A program made the position numbers and the translations under genes. The notes under the pieces were generated by a model. That model searched no databases and was not told the DNA's origin. It worked only from the letters and a program-made list of their open reading frames with translations. From positions 1-64,000 of the forward strand of contig JADEWQ010000006.1 of the NCBI GenBank assembly GCA_015207585.1: a stretch of DNA of 64,000 nt. The letters are read 5' to 3'. This document shows, piece by piece, positions 17,145 through 25,992 of the stretch. Position 1 is the first letter of the stretch; each line of letters starts with the position of its first letter. The DNA comes from Pleurocapsales cyanobacterium LEGE 06147. GTDB taxonomy: Bacteria; Cyanobacteriota; Cyanobacteriia; Cyanobacteriales; Xenococcaceae.

Positions 17145-17262
17145 TGTAGGGACGCGATCTGTCGCCAAAGGTGCAGCGGAGCGAACGTCCTTACTGTAAG
17201 GGCAAAAGGCGTTTGACCAAACGCCTCTACTGACTCCTGAATACTGACTCCTGACTCCTTCT
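17145..17262. repeat. Dispersed repeat with hairpin and CTGACTCCTGA tandem words
   Basis: The stretch starts with gtagggacgcgatctgtcgcc, holds a hairpin AGGCGTTT-GACC-AAACGCCT (17207-17226), and ends with repeated ctgactcctga words up to five bases before the next start codon. Such blocks are a familiar class of intergenic repeats in cyanobacteria. It separates the broken toxin from the channel gene. Confidence 0.6.
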
Positions 17263-17266
17263 ACAA

Positions 17267-18046
17267 ATGCCTTCACTCCGAGAAAAAATTGCTTTTTATT
17301 TAGATGATGTTGAGACTTCTGTAGGCTTAGGGATTAATTTGACTATTCTAGGATTAATTTTACTGTCCTCAGTGATTTTTATTGCCGGAACCTATTCTCT
17401 TCCTACTACTGTTCAAAACAGCTTTAATATTTTAGATACTATTATTTTAATTATTTTTACTATTGAATATTGTCTTCGTTTTTGGTCTGCTAAGAATAAA
17501 AGTAAATTTTTCTTTAATCTTTTTTCTTTAATCGATTTAATCGCCATTTTACCTTTATTGTTGGGTTGGCTAGATATTCGTTTTCTTCGGATTTTTCGCT
17601 GGTTTAGAATTTTACGTATAATTAGGCTTTGGCGGTTAAAAATCAAAATTTTTAGGCTTCAAACCGAAGACAGTATTGTTTATACTCGCATTTTTTTAAC
17701 CCTTTTTTCTCTGATTTTTGTCTATGCTGGCTTAATTTATCAAGTCGAACACCAAGTTAATAGTAAAAAATTAAAGAATTTTTTTGATGCTTTTTATTTT
17801 GTGGTAGTTACCATGACAACAGTAGGTTATGGTGATGTTACTCCTCTATCAGAAACTGGTAGAGCAATGACCTTACTCATGATTTTGACTGGAATACTGT
17901 TTATTCCTTGGCAACTAGGAGAATTGATTAAACAAGCCGTAAAAACTGCCAATTTAGTAGAAAAAGAGTGCCCTGGTTGTAATTTAACTCGACACGACTC
18001 GGATGCTAAATTTTGCAAGCAATGCGGCACAAAGTTGGAAAATTAA
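17267..18046 (+). CDS. Voltage-gated-type potassium channel with C-terminal zinc ribbon
   Basis: A 259-residue six-helix channel subunit. S1-S3 lie within residues 20-110. S4 carries Arg/Lys at every third position (RFLRIFRWFRILRIIRLWRLK). S5 and S6 flank a canonical selectivity filter TMTTVGYGDVTP near residue 185. After S6 the protein ends in a four-Cys zinc ribbon, CPGC...CKQC, within the last 35 residues. The filter is complete, so it should conduct K+. The zinc-ribbon tail replaces the RCK or cyclic-nucleotide domains usual in bacterial channels and may serve assembly or redox/metal sensing. Confidence 0.92.
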   Translation: MPSLREKIAFYLDDVETSVGLGINLTILGLILLSSVIFIAGTYSLPTTVQNSFNILDTIILIIFTIEYCLRFWSAKNKSKFFFNLFSLIDLIAILPLLLGWLDIRFLRIFRWFRILRIIRLWRLKIKIFRLQTEDSIVYTRIFLTLFSLIFVYAGLIYQVEHQVNSKKLKNFFDAFYFVVVTMTTVGYGDVTPLSETGRAMTLLMILTGILFIPWQLGELIKQAVKTANLVEKECPGCNLTRHDSDAKFCKQCGTKLEN

Positions 18047-18070
18047 AGAGTATGAATTAACAGGAGACAT

Positions 18071-18493
18071 ATGGAAAGAGGACTGCTATGGTTACCTCTG
18101 TTAGCAGCGTTTATTTGGTTAGCCTGGACTGGTTGGCAGGAATATCAAAAGATAGAAGCCTATCGTATTTGGTCGGAACAGTTTGACAAAGCCAAATATG
18201 ATATCTATGCAGTGTTGGGTCAAAAAGAGGCAGAAATAACTTGGGGTAAACCTACTCGAAAAGGACCTGTAGACCTAAAAACCTTTTCTCTAAAAGATGT
18301 GCAAGCTATTCGACTATTAGTAGGCGATCGCGCCATCGATTGGGATAATCCTCCAGCTAAAGGTAAGACTTGTTTAGAATTTAGTTTGGTCGAACAAAGT
18401 AATTCAATTCAAATTCCTTTTACCGATAGTTCTCTGGCTGCTAAGTGGGGCAAATATTTACAGCAAGAGTGGGAAAAATATCGTTTGAAGTAG
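18071..18493 (+). CDS. Membrane-anchored protein, function unknown
   Basis: This 140-residue protein begins with one hydrophobic segment (residues 5-22, LLWLPLLAAFIWLAWTGW) followed by a soluble, charged domain (KYDIYAVLGQKEAEITWGKP, then LLVGDRAIDWDNPP, and AKWGKYLQQEWEKY at the end). The soluble part looks like a small beta-sandwich facing the cytoplasm or lumen. I do not recognise the family. It starts 24 bp after the channel gene and ends 15 bp before the Uma2 gene, so it may share a transcript with either. Confidence 0.65.
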   Translation: MERGLLWLPLLAAFIWLAWTGWQEYQKIEAYRIWSEQFDKAKYDIYAVLGQKEAEITWGKPTRKGPVDLKTFSLKDVQAIRLLVGDRAIDWDNPPAKGKTCLEFSLVEQSNSIQIPFTDSSLAAKWGKYLQQEWEKYRLK

Positions 18494-18508
18494 GAAATTG
18501 TTAAAAAA

Positions 18509-19087
18509 ATGGAAGCGATCGCTCTAGATCTAAGTCCAATTATCAATCTCACCGACGAGCAATTTTTTCAGCTTTGTCAGCATCATCGCGACTATCGCTT
18601 CGAACGTACTGCTTCGGGAGAAATAATTATTATGCCGCCAACGGGGGGAGAAACTGGCAGACGTAACGCAGAAATTGCTTTTCAATTGCAAGCATGGTCC
18701 CGTCAAAATAAACTTGGTATAGTTTTTGATTCTTCTACTTGTTTTAAACTGCCTCACGGTGCAGATCGTTCTCCCGATGCTGCTTGGATAAAAAAAGAAC
18801 GATGGGAAGCTTTAACTCTGGAAGAAAGAGAAAAATTTCCGCCTATTTCTCCCGATTTTGTTCTCGAATTGGGTTCGGCGACTGATTCTCTTACTACTCT
18901 ACAAGCAAAAATGAAGGAATACATAGATAATGGAGTACGTTTGGGTTGGTTGCTCGATCGCCAAAATCGACGAGTCGAAATTTGCCGCACCGGAAAAGTA
19001 GTGGAAGTGCTACAACAACCTGGCAATCTTGCTGGAGAAGACGTTCTGCCTGGGTTTATTTTAGATTTGAAAGAGATTCTTTATTAA
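18509..19087 (+). CDS. Uma2-family (DUF820) restriction-endonuclease-like protein
   Basis: The 192-residue protein is a complete Uma2: LTDEQFFQLCQHHRDYRFERTASGEIIIMPPTGG at the start, then CFKLPHGADRSPDAAWI, where the Asp after SP is the first PD-(D/E)xK residue, FVLELGSATDSLTTLQAKM with the second acidic residue, and GVRLGWLLD. These putative nucleases are expanded in cyanobacteria and have no settled role. It lies in a compact plus-strand run with the membrane protein before it and the DUF2237 gene 18 bp after. A second, broken Uma2 gene is at 13.5 kb. Confidence 0.93.
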   Translation: MEAIALDLSPIINLTDEQFFQLCQHHRDYRFERTASGEIIIMPPTGGETGRRNAEIAFQLQAWSRQNKLGIVFDSSTCFKLPHGADRSPDAAWIKKERWEALTLEEREKFPPISPDFVLELGSATDSLTTLQAKMKEYIDNGVRLGWLLDRQNRRVEICRTGKVVEVLQQPGNLAGEDVLPGFILDLKEILY

Positions 19088-19105
19088 AGGAACTGGAGAA
19101 GACAA

Positions 19106-19474
19106 ATGGCAAAAGCACGTAATGTCCTCGGTACGGAACTAGAAATTTGTTGCGGTTCCCCGGTAACCGGATGGTATCGTAACGGTAAATGCGAAACCGA
19201 TCCCAGCGATCGCGGCGCGCACGTCGTCTGTGCGGAAATGACCGAAGAATTTTTGGAGTTTAGCAAGTCGCGGGGTAACGATTTAATTACGCCAATGCCT
19301 ATGTTTGATTTTCCAGGACTCAAACCAGGCGATCGCTGGTGCCTGTGTGCCAGTCGCTGGAAAGAAGCATTTGATGCGGGGGTAGCCCCTCCAGTTGTTC
19401 TCCAATCAACAGAAGAATCTGCTTTGAACTACGCTAGTTTAGAAGAATTGAAACAACATGCATTAAATGTATAG
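19106..19474 (+). CDS. DUF2237 family protein
   Basis: A 122-residue DUF2237 protein: NVLGTELEICCGSPVTGWYRNG, CETDPSDRGAHVVCAEMTEEFLEFSKSRGNDL, then PGLKPGDRWCLCASRWKEA. Conserved Cys residues (two adjacent near residue 15, others near 27, 38 and 75) suggest metal or redox chemistry, but no activity is known. The family is widespread in cyanobacteria, proteobacteria and algae. A ribosome-binding site (AAAGGAACTGGAG) is close before the ATG. Confidence 0.9.
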   Translation: MAKARNVLGTELEICCGSPVTGWYRNGKCETDPSDRGAHVVCAEMTEEFLEFSKSRGNDLITPMPMFDFPGLKPGDRWCLCASRWKEAFDAGVAPPVVLQSTEESALNYASLEELKQHALNV

Positions 19475-19540
19475 CAATTCTATTTGGGTTGTAAGAGTTT
19501 TTCCCTATCTTCTTATCTCTCTAATCTTTAACTGACTCTG

Positions 19541-19650
19541 TGTACGGGACGGGATCGGCTTCCGAAACGCTGCCGCTGCGCGTAGTGGGACGACGGAAGC
19601 CAACAACGCGCACTGGGAGGAAACACAGCCTCTCCGAAGGATCGTTCGCC
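19541..19650. repeat. GC-rich repeat with 8-bp stem
   Basis: GGCTTCCG (19557-19564) pairs with CGGAAGCC (19594-19601) around a GC-rich loop containing gctgccgctgcgcgtagtggga. The following acgcgcactgggaggaaac and cctctccgaaggatcgttcgcccc belong to the same repeat family. It fills the gap between the DUF2237 gene and the convergent glycosyltransferase. Confidence 0.65.
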
Positions 19651-19671
19651 CCTATGCCTGACTTCTGAAAC

Positions 19672-20619
19672 TTATAAAACTGATTTCTGTTGTTTCATTT
19701 CCCCGTAAGCAGCATATACTCCTCGAACGTTATACCAATTCAGAAAAATACGAGCAATTTCGAGAGCCAATTGAGGTTTACCTCGTTCGATTAACCATTG
19801 TAATAAAGGCTGCATTGTTCTTTCATTTAATTTTCCTCCTAGAGAAAGAATTCCCCATAATAGTCGATGCAACCAGGTCATTTGAATCATCATTCTTACT
19901 TCCCAAGTAGGATGTTTTTGATAAAAAAGAACTCCCATTCTTCCTCGTTGAATTTCTTTATCAATTAACTTGGGAATTTGCTCTAAATTAAAAGGAGGAT
20001 GCCAATGATAACCAACTGCCTCGGGACATTTAATTAATTTTAAACCTAATTTTTTTAGACGAACGCCTAATTCTAAATCTTCCCATCCGTAGAGTTGAAA
20101 CTGAGTGTCAAACAGTCCAACTTCTTCTAACCATTTACGAGCGATCGCTACATTTCCCGTAGCAAAATAAGCTGCAGAAAAATCGGTAATTTTGTAGGGT
20201 TCGGTAGTGGGATTTTCAAAATTGCAAGTATTAATTACCCATCCGTAAGTAAATAGGCGATCGCTACCTATTTTCTTTTGTCCTTCTATTAAAGCATTTG
20301 CATGAGCTTGTAAGAAATTTTCAGTAACTACTAAATCGCTATCAATAAAAATAATAATTTCTCCTTTAGCTTCTTTTATGCCTAAATTACGAGCAACAGC
20401 AGGTCCTTGATGTTCTTGTAAAAAGGCTCTGACATGAGGAAATCGATCGGCACGATCTGCTAACCATTCTAATGTTCCATCAGTCGAACCGTCATCGACA
20501 ACAATAATTTCATAATTACTAATTTTATCGGCAGTAAATTTTTGTTTTTCTAATGCTTTAAGGCATTTTTCTAAAATTGGTAAACGATTATAGGTTGGAA
20601 TAATAATACTAATAAACAT
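19672..20619 (-). CDS. Family 2 glycosyltransferase
   Basis: The 315-residue GT-A enzyme has FISIIIPTYNRLPILEKCL at the start, IIVVDDGSTDGTLEWL (nucleotide-sugar binding), HQGPAVARNLGI, and the metal-binding IIFIDSDLVV (DxD-like). A GWEDLELGVRLKKLG motif near residue 180 is shared with galactosyl/chondroitin-type GT2 enzymes. No membrane helix is obvious. It lies close after the SirB1-like gene on the same strand (29 bp). Donor and acceptor are unknown; cell-surface polysaccharide or glycoprotein synthesis is likely. Confidence 0.92.
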   Translation of the reverse strand: MFISIIIPTYNRLPILEKCLKALEKQKFTADKISNYEIIVVDDGSTDGTLEWLADRADRFPHVRAFLQEHQGPAVARNLGIKEAKGEIIIFIDSDLVVTENFLQAHANALIEGQKKIGSDRLFTYGWVINTCNFENPTTEPYKITDFSAAYFATGNVAIARKWLEEVGLFDTQFQLYGWEDLELGVRLKKLGLKLIKCPEAVGYHWHPPFNLEQIPKLIDKEIQRGRMGVLFYQKHPTWEVRMMIQMTWLHRLLWGILSLGGKLNERTMQPLLQWLIERGKPQLALEIARIFLNWYNVRGVYAAYGEMKQQKSVL

Positions 20620-20648
20620 TACAGGAATAAAAAATTATAAAAAAAAGT

Positions 20649-21464
20649 TTAGCGGATTTTTTGTAACAATATGCGAATCATGAGAGCATCTTCAGCATTG
20701 GGAAAAATTGTGAGATAAGATTCTAAATCTTGAACCGCTTTTGACCATTCATTTAACTCATAGTAAAGTAAACCGCGATCGCGTAATTCATTTGGATTGT
20801 CAGGAACAAGTATTAAAATCCCATCGATGGTAGCTAAAGCTTTGTTAAATTCCCGTTGATGAAGATAAATCATTTTTAGATTAGTTAGCATCCTCACTAA
20901 AATTTCTCTATTACTGATAGGTGCTAAAAAACGAGGTTCTAATTTGACTGGTTGTTGATAAACTTGTTGCAGTCTTTCCTCACAATCTTGTTCAAAAAGT
21001 ATTTCTCCTTGATTGAAGGCATCAACAAAAATGCCTACATTTTCAAAATTAGGACGAATGATAAAATGACCTGGCATGCCAATGCCTACCATCGGGAAAT
21101 CAATGCGTTTCGCAATTTCTAAGTAAATAATAGACAGAGTAATGGGAATTCCGGTACGGCGATCGATAACATTATTGAGGAAACTGTTACGCGGATCGTA
21201 ATAATCCCTAGTATTGCCTTCAAATCCTAAGTCATTAAAAAGATAACTATTAATTGTTTTAATTACTTTGAGAGGATATCGCTCTTTTATTAATCTTTCT
21301 CTTACCTCTTCTGCCATAGTATCCAAGGCATTGAGATATTCTTCTATATCTAAATTGGGATATTCTGTTCGTGCAAAAGAAAGAGCAGCTTTAGCTAGAT
21401 CGATATCTTCATCTGCGCGATTAGTTTCGTTATAAAAGTTTTGTAAAACAAAATTTATATCCAT
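20649..21464 (-). CDS. SirB1/transglutaminase-like protein with TPR
   Basis: I use the ATG at 21464 (MDINFVLQNFY), since the upstream extension is short and unlike the family. The protein has 271 residues. An N-terminal helical region is followed by the SirB1-type transglutaminase-like fold (DPRNSFLNNVIDRRTGIPITLSIIYLEIAKRI, then GMPGHFII). The C-terminal TPR-like repeats cover about 195-271 (LVRMLTNLKMIYLHQREFNKAL; GLLYYELNEWSKAVQDLESYL). The family's catalytic Cys seems to be lost, as in most SirB1 proteins. A scaffold role is likely but unproved. Confidence 0.88.
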   Translation of the reverse strand: MDINFVLQNFYNETNRADEDIDLAKAALSFARTEYPNLDIEEYLNALDTMAEEVRERLIKERYPLKVIKTINSYLFNDLGFEGNTRDYYDPRNSFLNNVIDRRTGIPITLSIIYLEIAKRIDFPMVGIGMPGHFIIRPNFENVGIFVDAFNQGEILFEQDCEERLQQVYQQPVKLEPRFLAPISNREILVRMLTNLKMIYLHQREFNKALATIDGILILVPDNPNELRDRGLLYYELNEWSKAVQDLESYLTIFPNAEDALMIRILLQKIR

Positions 21465-21530
21465 TTTTAAATTATTTTCTAACCACAAAAACAAAAAGTT
21501 TTTTATTTAATAATTTCTACCTCAATGATT

Positions 21531-23072
21531 TTAATCTTTATAATCACTTCCAGAGCCATATTGCCAGGCATCTAGCCAGCGATGATAATAATACTGTTGA
21601 GTTGGAGATAAGTTATTAGCTATTGGTTCCATTAATTTACCAATAGGATATAAGCCGCTGTATAATGCTAAATTAAAATAATGAATACTCCAATTAATTA
21701 AAAGATTAATACCAACTTGAGGAAGAATAGGAAGTACGAATTTTGGATTGACTAACAGTAAAGTTTTAGCTAACGGTGGAAATTGAATCACATCTTGTAG
21801 AAACGGTTTTAAAACATCATCTCCTAGTTTATCCATGACAGAAAAAACACCATTCATTAACTCATTAATTTGATTGGGGTTTACTTTTCGCTCTATATCT
21901 ACACTCATAGTTTTTTGAAATAACCAAGTTACTGAAATATTAGGCTGATAGGGTTGTAAAAAAGCTAAATCTTTACTCTTGAGAGTATCTGCCTTTAGTG
22001 CTTCATCAATGCCAAAAGTAAGGCGTTTTAAATGACGAATCATGGCACCAAAACCGCCAAAACTCACAGGAGATTGACTGCCGCTACTATCTCCTACTGG
22101 TAAAATGCGTTCCCAAGATAAATGCAGGGGGTTTTGACGATAGGCAGGGAAAAAACCAAATAAAAATCGCTCGAATTTTAATTGCTCTAATTCTATATTT
22201 TGATATTCTGGTAATAATCTCAGATACTCTTCCATAAAAAATTCTAAACCGGGACGTTCTGGACGAGCATCTAAGTAACTAAACAAGTATGTTGTTCTGC
22301 CATCTCTAGCAGGAAAAGCCTCCCAAAAATACTGACACTGATTAATAATGGGCGTAAAAGTATAAATTAAATCTCCTGTATCATTCTTGGGATAGCCTTT
22401 AGCACAACTTCCAACTATAATGCAGATACCTTCTGGTTTGGTTTCTTTTCGTGCTTGTTGGACAATAGGAGAAAAATGTCCCATTGCATCAATTAGTAAG
22501 CGAGTTTTTAGATTTACTTCCCCTGCTTTTACTAAGACACCATCAGGATGAACTGTAGCTGAGTTGAATGGCGTGTTTTCTAATAATTGACCGCCAGCTT
22601 TGAGAAATTTATTTTTGAGGGTTTCTAATAAAAAAACAGGGTCGATGCCAATATTGAGGACATCTTTAACCCAAATTTCTTTACCACCCAAAAAACTGAC
22701 TCGCGCGGGATTATATTCAGTGGCGATCGCACTTTCTAATTCTGCTTCTGAGAGTAATTCTAATTCTACAAATACTTCTAATTCCTTACGAGAAATATTC
22801 CATTCCTGTTCTCTCCCTCGCAAAATTCCCCTTTCTAATAAGGCAACCTTCCACCCTAACTGTTGCAATACAGCACCAATGAGAATACCTAACGTGCCAC
22901 CAGAGATAACGACATCCCAGTCAAGATTCCCCAGAGATTCATTACTTTGATACACAACTTGAGGAACTTGCATCTCGTTGAAGCGCAAAGCGTGCCAAAA
23001 TCGATCTGCATCCCTTAATCGTCCGAGAACATCGTCCGGCTGTTGAGAGAGAATTTGTTCTGTCAAGCTCAT
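21531..23072 (-). CDS. cruP: CruP-like FAD-dependent lycopene cyclase/reductase paralogue
   Basis: This 513-residue flavoprotein has the dinucleotide fold near residue 54 (VVISGGTLGILIGAVLQQLGWKVALLERG), an RLLIDAMGHFSPIVQQAR block and the GDSSGSQSPVSFGGFGAMIRHL motif near 330, which is diagnostic of the CruA/CruP family. Its length and the short N-terminal extension fit CruP rather than the longer CruA. CruA cyclises lycopene; CruP in plants and cyanobacteria is linked to carotenoid stress protection and does not clearly cyclise lycopene. The specific assignment over CruA is from length and recollection of the family, so it is less certain than the family itself. Confidence 0.8.
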   Translation of the reverse strand: MSLTEQILSQQPDDVLGRLRDADRFWHALRFNEMQVPQVVYQSNESLGNLDWDVVISGGTLGILIGAVLQQLGWKVALLERGILRGREQEWNISRKELEVFVELELLSEAELESAIATEYNPARVSFLGGKEIWVKDVLNIGIDPVFLLETLKNKFLKAGGQLLENTPFNSATVHPDGVLVKAGEVNLKTRLLIDAMGHFSPIVQQARKETKPEGICIIVGSCAKGYPKNDTGDLIYTFTPIINQCQYFWEAFPARDGRTTYLFSYLDARPERPGLEFFMEEYLRLLPEYQNIELEQLKFERFLFGFFPAYRQNPLHLSWERILPVGDSSGSQSPVSFGGFGAMIRHLKRLTFGIDEALKADTLKSKDLAFLQPYQPNISVTWLFQKTMSVDIERKVNPNQINELMNGVFSVMDKLGDDVLKPFLQDVIQFPPLAKTLLLVNPKFVLPILPQVGINLLINWSIHYFNLALYSGLYPIGKLMEPIANNLSPTQQYYYHRWLDAWQYGSGSDYKD

Positions 23073-23280
23073 CTAAACTACCCCGATGCTGTCTTTTTAG
23101 ATCTCTACTTACTAATTACCTTGACACATTTAGACAGCTCGGAGGCAATTAATCTCAAAAGCTCTGTTATCTAATAATTACAGTTACCGCTCGGGAGTCA
23201 GGAGTCAGTGGATAATTGACAACGCGGAACGGACAAGTTGAGAATTAATAATTAATTAATTATCCATTATCAATTATTAA

Positions 23281-23619
23281 TTAGTACCTCTCCCAGGGAC
23301 GGTAACGTTGACCGTAGTAATCTAAAATTTCATCTAAACGCTGCTTACTTGCTTCGTCTATATCCTTGCAATATTCTAGCCACAAACCTCCTACTTGACT
23401 TTTACCATAATCAAATTGTTGTCGCTCTTTAATTTCACTGTCCTCATCATTACTCATTGGCTGAGGAATTAAGCCAGCACTGATTCCCGAAATTTGTCGC
23501 AAATGAGCTGCTACTTCGCGGTACACTGCCAAAGGTAATCCCGGAGAAGCAATTTGATACCGTATTTTTATCTCTTCTGTCGACGGCACTGTTTTATTCC
23601 TCTTTAAACGATCTACCAA
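23281..23619 (-). CDS. Conserved small cyanobacterial protein, unknown
   Basis: The 112-residue soluble protein has TVPSTEEIKIRYQIASPGLPLAVYREVAAHLRQI in its N-terminal half, an acidic linker (NDEDSEIKERQQFDYGKSQVGGLWLEY), and a helix ending YYGQRYRPWERY. It has no membrane segment and no catalytic motif. The type looks familiar from cyanobacterial genomes but carries no function I can name. It diverges from thf1 across 124 bp, and a repeat-like AT-rich tract (23.2-23.28 kb) follows its stop codon. Confidence 0.65.
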   Translation of the reverse strand: MVDRLKRNKTVPSTEEIKIRYQIASPGLPLAVYREVAAHLRQISGISAGLIPQPMSNDEDSEIKERQQFDYGKSQVGGLWLEYCKDIDEASKQRLDEILDYYGQRYRPWERY

Positions 23620-23743
23620 AAACTATTTTCCTTGCTAATGCATAGTCCATAAAAGCTTAAGATAAAAATATTAGATGAACAAACTCCATAATTTCCTCAT
23701 AAGGGATCGTTTATCAATATAGTGAAAAAGAGAAAATTTGAGA

Positions 23744-24478
23744 ATGAACGAAACTGCTTCAGAAAAAACAGTAGAAAAACACGTCAGAACTGTCTCTGAT
23801 ACTAAAAGAGCTTTTTATTCCTATCATGCTCGACCGATTAATTCAGTTTATCGTCGGGTAGTAGAAGAGCTATTAGTAGAAATGCATTTACTCTCTGTCA
23901 ATGCAGATTTTCAAAGCGATCCTATTTATTACTTGGGAGTGGTTACCTCTTTTGAGCGTCTAATGCAGGGATATCGACCAGAAAAAGATAAAGAATCAAT
24001 TTTTAATGCTCTTTGTCAATCTATAGGTGACGATCCTCAAGTTTATCGAAAACAGGCAGGAAGCTTACTTACTTTGGCACAAAATAAATCTCCAGAAGAA
24101 TTAATTGCCTGGTTGAGCAATCCAACCGTGACAGAGGATACCGAGAGTATTGCCGAACCAATTAGAAAAATCGCTCAAAATTCTCACTTTAAATATAGTC
24201 GTCTATTTGCGATTGGTTCATACACTCTTTTTGAAGAAGCAGATGCAGAGTTATTTAAACAAGAAGATAAACGTAACGAAATTATTAATTTACTTGCAGA
24301 GAATTTACATCTACCAGGGGAGAAAATGAAAAAGGATATAGACTTTTATCGCAGTAGCCTGGAAAAAATGGATCAGCTCTTAAGTGTACTAGAAGATGTC
24401 CTGCAAGCTAGCCGTAAGCAAAAAGAAAAACAATCTCCACAAAAAGAGCAAGCCGAGCAACTAGAGATTGACAATTAA
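23744..24478 (+). CDS. thf1: Photosystem II biogenesis protein Thf1/Psb29
   Basis: The 244-residue protein matches Psb29/THF1: VSDTKRAFYSYHARPINSVYRRVVEELLVEMHLLSVN at the start, DPIYYLGVVTSFERLMQGYRPEKDKESIFNALC, FKYSRLFAIGSYTLFE, and a C-terminal coiled coil rich in Lys, Gln and Glu. In cyanobacteria it stabilises FtsH proteases and the photosystem II repair cycle; in plants it is needed for thylakoid formation. The ATG at 23744 is preferred over a TTG six bases earlier. A terminator hairpin lies 79 bp after the stop. Confidence 0.95.
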   Translation: MNETASEKTVEKHVRTVSDTKRAFYSYHARPINSVYRRVVEELLVEMHLLSVNADFQSDPIYYLGVVTSFERLMQGYRPEKDKESIFNALCQSIGDDPQVYRKQAGSLLTLAQNKSPEELIAWLSNPTVTEDTESIAEPIRKIAQNSHFKYSRLFAIGSYTLFEEADAELFKQEDKRNEIINLLAENLHLPGEKMKKDIDFYRSSLEKMDQLLSVLEDVLQASRKQKEKQSPQKEQAEQLEIDN

Positions 24479-24556
24479 TTTAATTACTGCACCTTCTTGG
24501 TCGAGCATCTCTTGCTTCTTCTATCTATCGAGGTAGCTAAATGTAAAAAGAGTGAC

Positions 24557-24585
24557 TAAAAAAGAGGGGGTTTCCCCTTTTTTCT
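24557..24585. terminator. Bidirectional terminator between thf1 and the next convergent gene
   Basis: AAAAAAGAGGGG-GTTT-CCCCTTTTTTC forms a GC core with flanking A and T runs, which makes it a Rho-independent terminator usable on both strands. It stands between thf1 and the convergent membrane/coiled-coil gene. Confidence 0.85.
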
Positions 24586-24623
24586 TTATTTCTAAGATTT
24601 ACAGAGATTTACAGACCTGTGGC

Positions 24624-25037
24624 TCATCTATATGCTAATTGGCGTTCGATCTCTACTAATCTTTGCTCTAATTCTCTTACCTCTTGTTTTAATTCAATTA
24701 CTAAATTAGCTAGTCTCTCAAACATCGGGTCACTTTGTCCAATGGGTTGACCATTTACCAATGGGGGATTGCCAACAGTAGATTGAGATCCAATTCGGTC
24801 AGTAGCAGATTGAGTGGTACGATTACTCGACTGACTGAGACGACGTACTTCCCTTTCTAGTTGACTGACTCGCGTTCTTAAATTAGTAATTTCTGCTCTA
24901 AAATCAGTAGTTGATTGAGCCGTTACTGCGCGATCGCGAGTAATCGCAATTCCAAAGACTATTAAGATAGATAAATATATACCAAGAGTAAAAGCGATCG
25001 CTTTTTTGATTCGCCAGAACAAACTATTCATAGCCAT
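24624..25037 (-). CDS. Membrane-anchored coiled-coil protein, unknown
   Basis: The protein has 137 residues. One transmembrane segment lies at about 12-30 (AIAFTLGIYLSILIVFGIAI), then two coiled-coil stretches: TDFRAEITNLRTRVSQLEREVRRL (about 43-66) and MFERLANLVIELKQEVRELEQRLVEIERQL at the end. A Ser/Thr/Gln-rich linker joins them. The layout fits a small scaffold anchored in the cytoplasmic or thylakoid membrane. No family name can be given. It is convergent with thf1. Confidence 0.65.
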   Translation of the reverse strand: MAMNSLFWRIKKAIAFTLGIYLSILIVFGIAITRDRAVTAQSTTDFRAEITNLRTRVSQLEREVRRLSQSSNRTTQSATDRIGSQSTVGNPPLVNGQPIGQSDPMFERLANLVIELKQEVRELEQRLVEIERQLAYR

Positions 25038-25517
25038 AATGTCAGTGTGAGGGTATTACTTATAATCTTGGCAAAACTTTTACAGTAAAACTTCTTCCAT
25101 GGCAAAAGATAGCGGTAAACTCTGGTAAACTACGATAAGCTTACTTTGCTAGTACGCAATTCTTGAATACCAGAAGAAATTCTGGGATCGGGTGCTTAAG
25201 TTTACAACTCAAATAAAATTGCTCTAGCTCTAATAAACCACTAAAACAATAGCATTCCTTATTGAGGATTAATAATTCCCCTTATCTTTTCCAAGATAAA
25301 TGCAAAATATTGTGAAGATAGAGCAGCTCTGGATTTGAGTTTTTTTGTTGCCAACTACTGAGCAAAATTTATCCCAACCTTATTTTAAAAAAAAAATTAA
25401 CTCTTAAAAAAAAATGTGACAATCTAGATATTTGACGGTATATTTTTTTATAATTTAATTGAAACAAACCAAATAAACTGACAAACGAGAGAAAATAAAA
25501 GGGAAATTTGAAAAATT
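25038..25517. other. 480-bp intergenic region, cyAbrB promoter side, A-tracts
   Basis: No gene is seen. Two runs of nine or ten A at about 25387-25420 are spaced roughly two helical turns apart, a pattern that bends DNA, and lie just upstream of a TATAAT at 25449-25454 that could serve as the cyAbrB -10 box. The 5'-untranslated region would be about 55 nt. Confidence 0.5.
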
Positions 25518-25916
25518 ATGAGTGAAACGATAACTAGCCCTTTAACAGGAAAAGCCTTACTTCAAAAAGTAAAAGAGCTATCTCACTTACCCAGACGTGA
25601 AACAGCAAAACGCTGCGGGTATTACACTATGACAAAGGATAATCAAACCCGCGTCAATTTGACAGATTTTTATGATGCAGTTCTTGCTGCTAAAGGAGTT
25701 CCTCTCGATCCAGAAGGAACAAAAGATGGTCGTGGACGAGAACCTACTTATAGAGTAAGTGTTCACAAAAATGGTCAAATTGTTATTGGTTCTACCTATA
25801 CTCAAGCTATGGGATTAAAAGAAGGTGATAAGTTTGAAATTAAGTTAGGCTACAAACATATTCACCTAAAACAGATCGATGACGATCTCGATGTTGATGA
25901 ATCATCAGAAAATTAA
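25518..25916 (+). CDS. cyAbrB transcriptional regulator
   Basis: This 132-residue protein is a cyanobacterial AbrB: LTGKALLQKVKELSHLPRRETAKRCGYYTM at the N-terminus, then the domain GREPTYRVSVHKNGQIVIGSTYTQAMGLKEGDKFEIKLGYKHIHL, which in this lineage has the AbrB DNA-binding fold at the C-terminal side. The family (CalA/CalB; cyAbrB1 and cyAbrB2) controls carbon-nitrogen balance, hydrogenase and fermentation genes and is often essential. I cannot tell which paralogue this is. A terminator follows 29 bp after the stop. Confidence 0.93.
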   Translation: MSETITSPLTGKALLQKVKELSHLPRRETAKRCGYYTMTKDNQTRVNLTDFYDAVLAAKGVPLDPEGTKDGRGREPTYRVSVHKNGQIVIGSTYTQAMGLKEGDKFEIKLGYKHIHLKQIDDDLDVDESSEN

Positions 25917-25944
25917 TGATCTGTTCAACAGATTTTTCATATAT

Positions 25945-25980
25945 AAATCGCCTTTAAAGTAAAAGGCGGTTTATCTTTCT
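25945..25980 (+). terminator. Rho-independent terminator after cyAbrB
   Basis: AAATCGCCTTT-aaagta-AAAGGCGGTTT followed by a T-rich tail (ttatctttctt). It ends 13 bp before the next gene starts, so it separates cyAbrB from the protease gene. Confidence 0.85.
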
Positions 25981-25992
25981 TAAACTGTCTAG

